From contig KI259803.1 in NCBI GenBank assembly GCA_000467935.1, forward strand, positions 1,782-15,380: 13,599 nucleotides of DNA. Reading direction: 5' to 3'. Below the pieces are notes generated by a model. It searched no databases. It saw nothing but the letters and a program-made list of their open reading frames with translations, and had not been told where the DNA came from. Position numbers and translations under genes: made by a program. Each line of letters opens with the position of its first letter. Position 1 is the stretch's first letter. Of the stretch, positions 13,566 to 13,599 are shown piece after piece. Origin of the DNA: Peptostreptococcaceae bacterium oral taxon 113 str. W5053. GTDB lineage: Bacteria > Bacillota > Clostridia > Tissierellales > Peptoniphilaceae.

Positions 13566-13599
13566 GAAAACATAAAAAACAGATGTGGCAGTCTGTTCG

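Noticed and set aside
13578..13597. Hairpin AACAGA / TCTGTT at the right edge
   Set aside because: Only 6 pairs with an 8-base loop, close to chance in this base composition, and the window ends there.
1..13599. CRISPR arrays, tRNA or rRNA genes, complete insertion sequences
   Set aside because: No regularly spaced repeats, no recognisable tRNA or rRNA segments and no transposase reading frame were seen.

Overview
The window reads as part of an integrative and conjugative element (ICE) of a low-GC Gram-positive bacterium (Firmicutes/Bacillota). The reasons are the strongly AT-rich DNA, the AGGAGG-type ribosome binding sites before most genes, intrinsic terminators with T tracts, and the set of transfer genes. 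The host genus cannot be told from the sequence. ICE backbone genes seen here are a single-stranded DNA-binding protein (left edge), a MobC-like accessory protein with a MOBP-type relaxase (minus strand), and a small sigma-70-like factor near the right end. No integrase, coupling protein or type IV secretion gene lies in the window, so both element ends are outside it.

Layout, left to right. Positions 1-654 hold the ssb gene and a strong terminator. Positions 660-2148 hold a two-gene AbiE type IV toxin-antitoxin / phage-abortive-infection operon with its own near-consensus promoter, convergent with the relaxase. Positions 2161-3851 (minus) hold mobC-relaxase. Positions 3852-4123 are non-coding and dense in inverted repeats; they are the best candidate for the origin of transfer and for a terminator/attenuator in the mob leader.

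Positions 4124-12477 look like one accessory cassette. It starts with a divergent AraC-family regulator. On the plus strand follows an ECF-type transporter operon whose genes overlap: an MptD-like S component, EcfT, and a fused double ATPase. Next come a TetR-family regulator and two overlapping ABC half-transporters (membrane domain plus ATPase) of the heterodimer type that includes IrtAB and YbtPQ. The S-T-AA plus half-transporter pair plus AraC regulator recalls siderophore/metallophore uptake loci (yersiniabactin: AraC-type YbtA with YbtPQ). My best inference is therefore a mobile metallophore or small-molecule uptake system; the substrate is not proven by the sequence. The cassette ends in a truncated MATE-efflux-like reading frame (about 12483-12611), which probably marks its right junction with the backbone.

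The right end (12648-13599) holds a doubtful small ORF, a terminator-like leader hairpin, the sigma-like gene, another terminator and a short unassigned ORF. The most unusual non-coding signal is at 12794-12872. The 3' arm of the terminator hairpin is also perfectly complementary, over 10 bases, to the ribosome binding site of the sigma-like gene, so two mutually exclusive RNA folds are possible.
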